DNA of 64,000 nt from JAXGMV01 sp040772085 (GTDB taxonomy: Bacteria > Chloroflexota > Anaerolineae > Anaerolineales > Anaerolineaceae), in assembly GCA_040772085.1 (NCBI GenBank), contig JAXGYU010000001.1, positions 1,364,001 to 1,428,000 on the forward strand, in the 5' to 3' direction. Of this stretch, positions 59,674 to 64,000 are shown one piece after another. Numbering within the stretch: position 1 is the stretch's first letter; each line of letters starts with the position of its first letter. The notes under the pieces were generated by a model that saw nothing but the letters and a program-made list of their open reading frames with translations, did not search any database and was not told the origin of the DNA. A program made the position numbers and the translations under genes.

Positions 59674-60546
59674 ATGTTCCAGTTTTCGAACTCTCCAATT
59701 TTCAACATCGCAATGCTCAGCCTGATAGCCAGTCTGGGCACGGGACTCGGCGGGCTGCTGGCATTGATTCACAAACCCGGCAGACGTTCATTTGGCTTTC
59801 TGATGGGATTTACCGCCGGCGTGATGATCACCCTGGCGCTGATGGAGCTGGTCGCGGAAGCCTGGCACATGGCCGGCTATCTGACCGCCACAGCCGGCTT
59901 CGCGCTCGGCGCGTTGTTCATGTTCTTCCTGGATTATTTCGCGCCTCATATCCGCTTCGGCGAGAAGGAAATCCGGACGGAAGGCTCACCGCTGGCCGCT
60001 GGTGATTGCGGCGAAGGGAACCCTGCCATTGAAGAACAGATGGGGAGGCATGGCGGGCATCAGCACCGGCATGGCCGGCAAAACGTCATTACTGACCCGA
60101 AACTGCTGCGTACCGGTTTTTTGCTGGCAATTGGGATCACCATCCATAACCTCCCGGAAGGTATTGCCGTCGGCGCCGGTTACCTGAAAGAGCCGGCTTT
60201 CGGTGTCTTCATTGCCATCGCCATTCTGCTGCACAATATTCCGGAAGGTATTGCCACCGCGCTGCCTCTTTACAAATGCGGCATGGGAAGATTTGATTGC
60301 ATCAAGATCGCTTTCTTCTCGGGGTTGACAGAACCTATCGGCGCGCTGCTTGCTGCTTCACTGCTGAGCAGTTTTATGTGGCTGCTGCCAGGCGCCCTCG
60401 CGTTCGCCGGCGGTGTGATGCTCTTCATTACGCTGGACGAACTGCTGCCCGCGGCGCGCGAGCATGGTCACCAGCACTACACAGCCTTGGGCATCATCCT
60501 CGGCGCTATCGCCATGTTCCTGCTCTCCGGCTTTTTTGGCGTCTGA
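59674..60546 (+). CDS. ZIP family metal-ion transporter (GufA-like)
   Basis: A protein of about 290 residues with eight helices. The two metal-binding helices read TIHNLPEGIAVGAGY and LLHNIPEGIATALPL (about residues 153-195). The loop before them is His-rich (GRHGGHQHRHGRQN), a usual zinc sensor or buffer in ZIPs. It imports Zn2+ or Fe2+. Its gene touches the regulator gene: a GTG at 59668 overlaps the stop by four bases, but ATG 59674 is preferred because AGGTGA lies just before it. Confidence 0.87.
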   Translation: MFQFSNSPIFNIAMLSLIASLGTGLGGLLALIHKPGRRSFGFLMGFTAGVMITLALMELVAEAWHMAGYLTATAGFALGALFMFFLDYFAPHIRFGEKEIRTEGSPLAAGDCGEGNPAIEEQMGRHGGHQHRHGRQNVITDPKLLRTGFLLAIGITIHNLPEGIAVGAGYLKEPAFGVFIAIAILLHNIPEGIATALPLYKCGMGRFDCIKIAFFSGLTEPIGALLAASLLSSFMWLLPGALAFAGGVMLFITLDELLPAAREHGHQHYTALGIILGAIAMFLLSGFFGV

Positions 60547-60554
60547 AAATCAGC

Positions 60555-61163
60555 ATGGCCGGCAAACAATTCTCAACACTCAACGAGGACCAGCGCTATA
60601 AAGGGTTAAAGCTTGCCGGTCAAAGCTTCAAGTCACTGACCTTCAAACACTGCCGTTTCAGCCAATCTGATCTGACCGAATGCCAGTGGCTAGGCTGCCG
60701 CTTCATCGACTGTACGTTCGAGAAGTGCAGCCTGAACCTTTGTGTGCTGACCGATACCAGCTTCAGCGGCACAACGTTCAGCGCGTGTCAGATGCTCGGC
60801 ATCAACTGGACGGTGACGGTCAGGGATTCGTCCAAGCTGGTTCAACCCAATGCATACGAAGGGTGCAATCTGAGCCATGGCATTTTCATCGGCTGTGATT
60901 TGAAGGAGAGCAGAATGTACGACTGCGTGGCGCGTGGGGCAGAGTTCTCGGACGTTGATTTCAGTAACGCCGACTGCCGCCGGACCGATTTTGCCGGCGC
61001 ACGCTTCAGTCACGCCAACTTGAGCGGGGCAGATTTCCGCGGGGCCATCAACTACGACATTCCGGGTCAGATCAATGTGCTGAAGAAAACACGCTTCAGT
61101 TTGCCCGAGGCGATGAGCCTGCTGCATAGTCTGGATATTGTGCTGGGGGAAGACGAGTTATAA
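60555..61163 (+). CDS. Pentapeptide-repeat protein, Qnr-like
   Basis: A 202-residue right-handed beta-helix protein. Pentapeptide units such as FKHCRFSQSDLTECQWLGCRF and FSNADCRRTDFAGARFSHANLSGADF fill two blocks around a short hinge, as in Qnr/MfpA proteins that mimic DNA and protect gyrase. The tail NYDIPGQINVLKKTRFSLPEA followed by LLHSLDIVL is also Qnr-like. Whether it gives quinolone tolerance cannot be told. It starts eight bases after the ZIP gene; a longer frame from 60297 overlaps that gene and is rejected. Confidence 0.82.
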   Translation: MAGKQFSTLNEDQRYKGLKLAGQSFKSLTFKHCRFSQSDLTECQWLGCRFIDCTFEKCSLNLCVLTDTSFSGTTFSACQMLGINWTVTVRDSSKLVQPNAYEGCNLSHGIFIGCDLKESRMYDCVARGAEFSDVDFSNADCRRTDFAGARFSHANLSGADFRGAINYDIPGQINVLKKTRFSLPEAMSLLHSLDIVLGEDEL

Positions 61164-61235
61164 GGCTGAATTAATTCGCCACATAAAAATTGGTCGGGTG
61201 CCGTACTTGCGCCCGAGAGGTTGCATAGATGTAGG

Positions 61236-61382
61236 TCGGGTGCCGCTCTTGCACCCGACATTTCATTTTTGGCGGATCAAACTACGCGATCCGCCCTACG
61301 ACACCGCAAGGCGTCAGATTGTCAGCTGTAGGGGCATGACAATCTGTTTTTTGATTGCCTTGACCGCATTAATACACACGGG
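61236..61382. repeat. 147-base multi-hairpin repeat, copy A
   Basis: The unit holds three inverted repeats: TCGGGTGC/GCACCCGA, GGCGGATC/GATCCGCC, and AGATTGTCA/TGACAATCT followed by GTTTTTTG, the last resembling a terminator. It is almost identical to copy B 184 bases downstream. Confidence 0.8.
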
Positions 61383-61419
61383 ATGTGCCTGTCCGTGTGC
61401 TTTCTGTGTAAAACGTATA

Positions 61420-61566
61420 TCGGGTGCCGATCTTGCACCCGACATTTCATTTTTGGCGGATCAAACTACGCGATCCGCCCTACGACACCGCGAGGCGTCA
61501 GATTGTCAACTGTAGGGGCATGGCAATCTGTTTTTTGATTGCCTTGACCGAATTAATACACACGGG
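61420..61566. repeat. 147-base multi-hairpin repeat, copy B
   Basis: Same length as copy A with about five substitutions. One change, in the third stem (TGGCAATCT), keeps pairing by a G-U wobble, so the fold seems preserved. From 61567 to 61677 only short related hairpins (TCGGA...TCCGA) and no gene are seen. Confidence 0.8.
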
Positions 61567-61677
61567 GTGGGTAAACACAAAACATTTACCCCTCCCCTAC
61601 GGATGTGTCCGGGTTCGTGCGCTTTCGGTGAAAAATGTACGTCGGATGGCGCATTTGCGTCCGAAATTACAATCAAA

Positions 61678-62395
61678 ACCACCCGTATAACGGGTGGTTT
61701 GCTCTGAGGCTATAAGCCTCCATTGCCAGCCAGCGCCTCAAGACGCTGGCTTTCTCTTCGTTCAAGCCTGCTCGCACTCCCTGCTATTGCCACCCCTTCC
61801 AAGGGGTTTCCTCTGCCTAGCTGAACGGGTCTTTGTATTCTTTCACGCTCAGTTTATCCAACGCTATGTCTCGTCCCTCTTGTTCTCGTATATATTTCTC
61901 GATCGTCGCCTCATTCAGCCCTACTGTGCTCACATAATATCCTTCGCTCCAGAAGTGCCTGTTCCCATACTTATATTTCAGGTTCGCGTGTCTGTCGAAT
62001 ATCATCAGCGCACTCTTCCCTTTCAGATACCCCATCACGCTTGATACACTGTATTTCGGCGGTATGCTCACCAGTATGTGCACATGATCCGGCATCAAGT
62101 GCCCTTCGATTATCTCTACCCCCTTATACTTACATAACTCTCTCAGTATCTCCCCTATTTCCCGCCTGATTTGATTGTAGATCACTTTTCGTCTATACTT
62201 TGGACTGAATACGATGTGGTACTTACACATCCATTTCGTGTGCGCCAAACTATTTGTTTGGTAGGCCATCTCGTCACCTTTCCTCTTAGTTTTGTGGCTT
62301 GAACAATCACATTCTATCGGAAAGGTGACCTCCGTATAACTCTTTGTCTTCCACCCGCATAGCGGGTGGTTTCTTGTTTCGGAAGCTGCGCTTCC
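61678..62395 (-). mobile_element. IS200/IS605-family insertion sequence (tnpA only)
   Basis: A single Y1-transposase gene is bordered by similar hairpins. At the left lies AACCACCCG-TATAA-CGGGTGGTT (61678-61701) with GAGGCT-ATA-AGCCTC, at the right CCACCCG-CATAG-CGGGTGG (62352-62370) with GGAAGC-TGC-GCTTCC. Both ends read in the same orientation relative to tnpA, the usual layout of this family, which transposes as single-stranded DNA without target duplication. No tnpB or omega-RNA is present. The exact ends are uncertain. Confidence 0.75.
61817..62269 (-). CDS. tnpA: IS200-like transposase TnpA
   Basis: A 150-residue HUH transposase. KYHIVFSPKYRRKV opens the fold. GHLMPDHVHILVSIPPK contains the metal-binding H-x-H pair (about residues 63-65). 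YYVSTVGLNEATIEKYIREQE provides the single catalytic Tyr of Y1 enzymes (about 115-125). The length is normal and no frame break is seen, so it may be active. AGGAAAGGTGA lies just upstream of the ATG. Confidence 0.92.
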   Translation of the reverse strand: MAYQTNSLAHTKWMCKYHIVFSPKYRRKVIYNQIRREIGEILRELCKYKGVEIIEGHLMPDHVHILVSIPPKYSVSSVMGYLKGKSALMIFDRHANLKYKYGNRHFWSEGYYVSTVGLNEATIEKYIREQEGRDIALDKLSVKEYKDPFS

Positions 62396-62419
62396 TCAAC
62401 TCACTAAAGTGTTAATAAC

Positions 62420-62521
62420 GGCGGATCAAAGTACGCGATCCGCCCTACGACACCGCAAGGCGTCAGATTGCCTTGCCCGTGTTGGCAAATCTGGCGGATC
62501 AAAGAGCGCGATCCGCCCTAC
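62420..62521. repeat. Partial copies of the multi-hairpin repeat downstream of the IS
   Basis: Two GGCGGATCAAAG...GCGATCCGCCCTAC hairpins (62420-62448 and 62493-62521) are separated by the ACACCGCAAGGCGTCAGATT block of copies A and B and a variant of the third hairpin. The remaining bases from 62522 to 62591 hold no gene. Confidence 0.7.
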
Positions 62522-62591
62522 ATTTCTTTCAACCGCGAGCAACCTCAATACCATTCCTATACCATCGCCTTCGCGGCGGTGGGTAATGCTT

Positions 62592-62600
62592 TGTTATAAT
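62592..62600 (+). promoter_or_regulatory. Extended -10 promoter of the ABC exporter operon
   Basis: TGTTATAAT without a clear -35 box. It gives a leader of about 115 bases with an ACCAACAG/CTGTTGGT stem (62659-62694) just before the ribosome site. Confidence 0.45.
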
Positions 62601-62721
62601 TCACCCTCGGAATTCTATACTCCGCAAGGTGAACCCACTCGCTTATATACAAATGACGACCAACAGCTTTGACACTCACGGCAAACTGTTGGTTATGTGA
62701 TTAACAAGGAGGACAACCCCA

Positions 62722-63651
<930 letters not shown>

Positions 63652-63653
63652 TC

Positions 63654-64000
63654 ATGAAGCAAATTCTGGCTATCACACGCAAAGAACTGGACGGCTATTT
63701 CGGATCGCTGCTCTCAGCCATTTTCCTCGGCGCGTTCCTGGCGATCGTCCTGTTCATTTTCTTCACCATTGAAACCTTCTTCGCACGCGGCATCGCCGAT
63801 ATCCGCCCGCTGTTCAAATGGATGCCTGTGCTGTTGATCTTCCTGATGTCGGCGCTGACCATGCGCCTGTGGAGCGAGGAGCAACGCTCAGGGACGCAGG
63901 AAATTCTGCTCACCCTGCCCGTCAAACCGGTACAACTGGTACTCGGCAAGTTCCTGGCTGTCATGGTCATGATTTCGCTGGCGCTGCTGATGACCGTGCC
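63654..64000 (+). CDS. ABC-2 type exporter permease, GldF/NosY-like (5' part)
   Basis: The frame is open from ATG 63654 to the window end; 115 residues are visible. ITRKELDGYFGSLLSAIFLGAFLAIVLFIFF gives the first helix. ALTMRLWSEEQRSGTQEILLTLPVKP is the cytoplasmic block diagnostic of GldF/NosY permeases, followed by KFLAVMVMISLALLMTV. GGAGA lies nine bases before the ATG. It works with the ATPase upstream; in many bacteria a GldG-like auxiliary gene follows. Confidence 0.85.
   Translation, partial: MKQILAITRKELDGYFGSLLSAIFLGAFLAIVLFIFFTIETFFARGIADIRPLFKWMPVLLIFLMSALTMRLWSEEQRSGTQEILLTLPVKPVQLVLGKFLAVMVMISLALLMTV

Noticed and set aside
60297..60554. N-terminal extension of the pentapeptide protein
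   Set aside because: It lies in another frame of the ZIP transporter gene and is Arg-rich without repeats; ATG 60555 starts at the right place for the beta-helix.
61236..61566. CRISPR array
   Set aside because: Only two units of 147 bases with no short regular spacers and no cas genes; the units are multi-hairpin repeats.

Overview
The window looks like a chromosomal contig of a Gram-negative-like, G+C-moderate bacterium, most probably a member of the Chloroflexota (Anaerolineae-type). This is inferred from the gene mix: an FMN-riboswitch-controlled RibXY-type importer, a T-box in front of pheST, cyanobacterial-style RRM and cold-shock genes, GT-C glycosyltransferases, and a GldA/GldF-type ABC exporter. 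No rRNA or tRNA gene was found, so the assignment rests on gene content only.

Layout. 1-1.7 kb: the 3' end of pgsB and an internally duplicated pgsC (poly-gamma-glutamate ligase and membrane partner). 1.7-5.5 kb: an MFS carrier, a small unknown protein, holB and a zinc alcohol dehydrogenase. 5.5-6.5 kb: a secreted protein behind a strong promoter and a structured leader. 6.6-9.4 kb: an FMN riboswitch followed by permease, lipoprotein and ATPase genes for a riboflavin-type importer. 9.5-11.8 kb: a sugar nucleotidyltransferase and a PLP aminotransferase. 11.8-23.2 kb (minus strand): a sugar cluster of rfbF-rfbG-rfbH, a flavin reductase, an NAD-dependent epimerase/reductase, a YerE-like TPP enzyme, a polyprenyl-phosphate GT2 and two paralogous GT-C enzymes. 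Together these predict a CDP-activated, two-carbon-branched 3,6-dideoxyhexose (yersiniose type) and its transfer to a surface glycan. 23-31 kb: a flavodiiron protein, a PMT-type glycosyltransferase, a serine hydrolase, a DUF45 metalloprotease, a queuosine-precursor transporter, RRM and Csp genes, a YbjQ protein and an M20 amidohydrolase. 31.5-33 kb: an AbiEi/AbiEii toxin-antitoxin pair. 33-38 kb: a Yip1 protein and a MacB-like ABC exporter with a CARDB-type exported protein. 38-44 kb: a class V aminotransferase, a DUF998 membrane protein and T-box-controlled pheS-pheT.

44.4-55.4 kb is the most striking part. The azlC-azlD exporter operon is split by about 9.9 kb. The insert carries three large genes: an SNF2 helicase with a C-terminal DUF3883, a DUF1156 adenine methylase, and a HEPN (Swt1-type)-DUF499 ATPase. 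The azlC/azlD junction is duplicated as a 31-base near-identical direct repeat on both sides. The three genes look like a compact DISARM-related defence system without drmA, drmB or drmC, and no integrase is present.

55.4-64 kb: small unknown proteins, a MATE/MVF-type exporter, a DUF3592 protein, a CPBP protease, a Fur-family regulator with its own operator followed by a ZIP metal transporter, a Qnr-like pentapeptide protein, an IS200-type element sitting among multi-hairpin repeats, and the start of a GldA/GldF-type ABC exporter operon that runs off the window.
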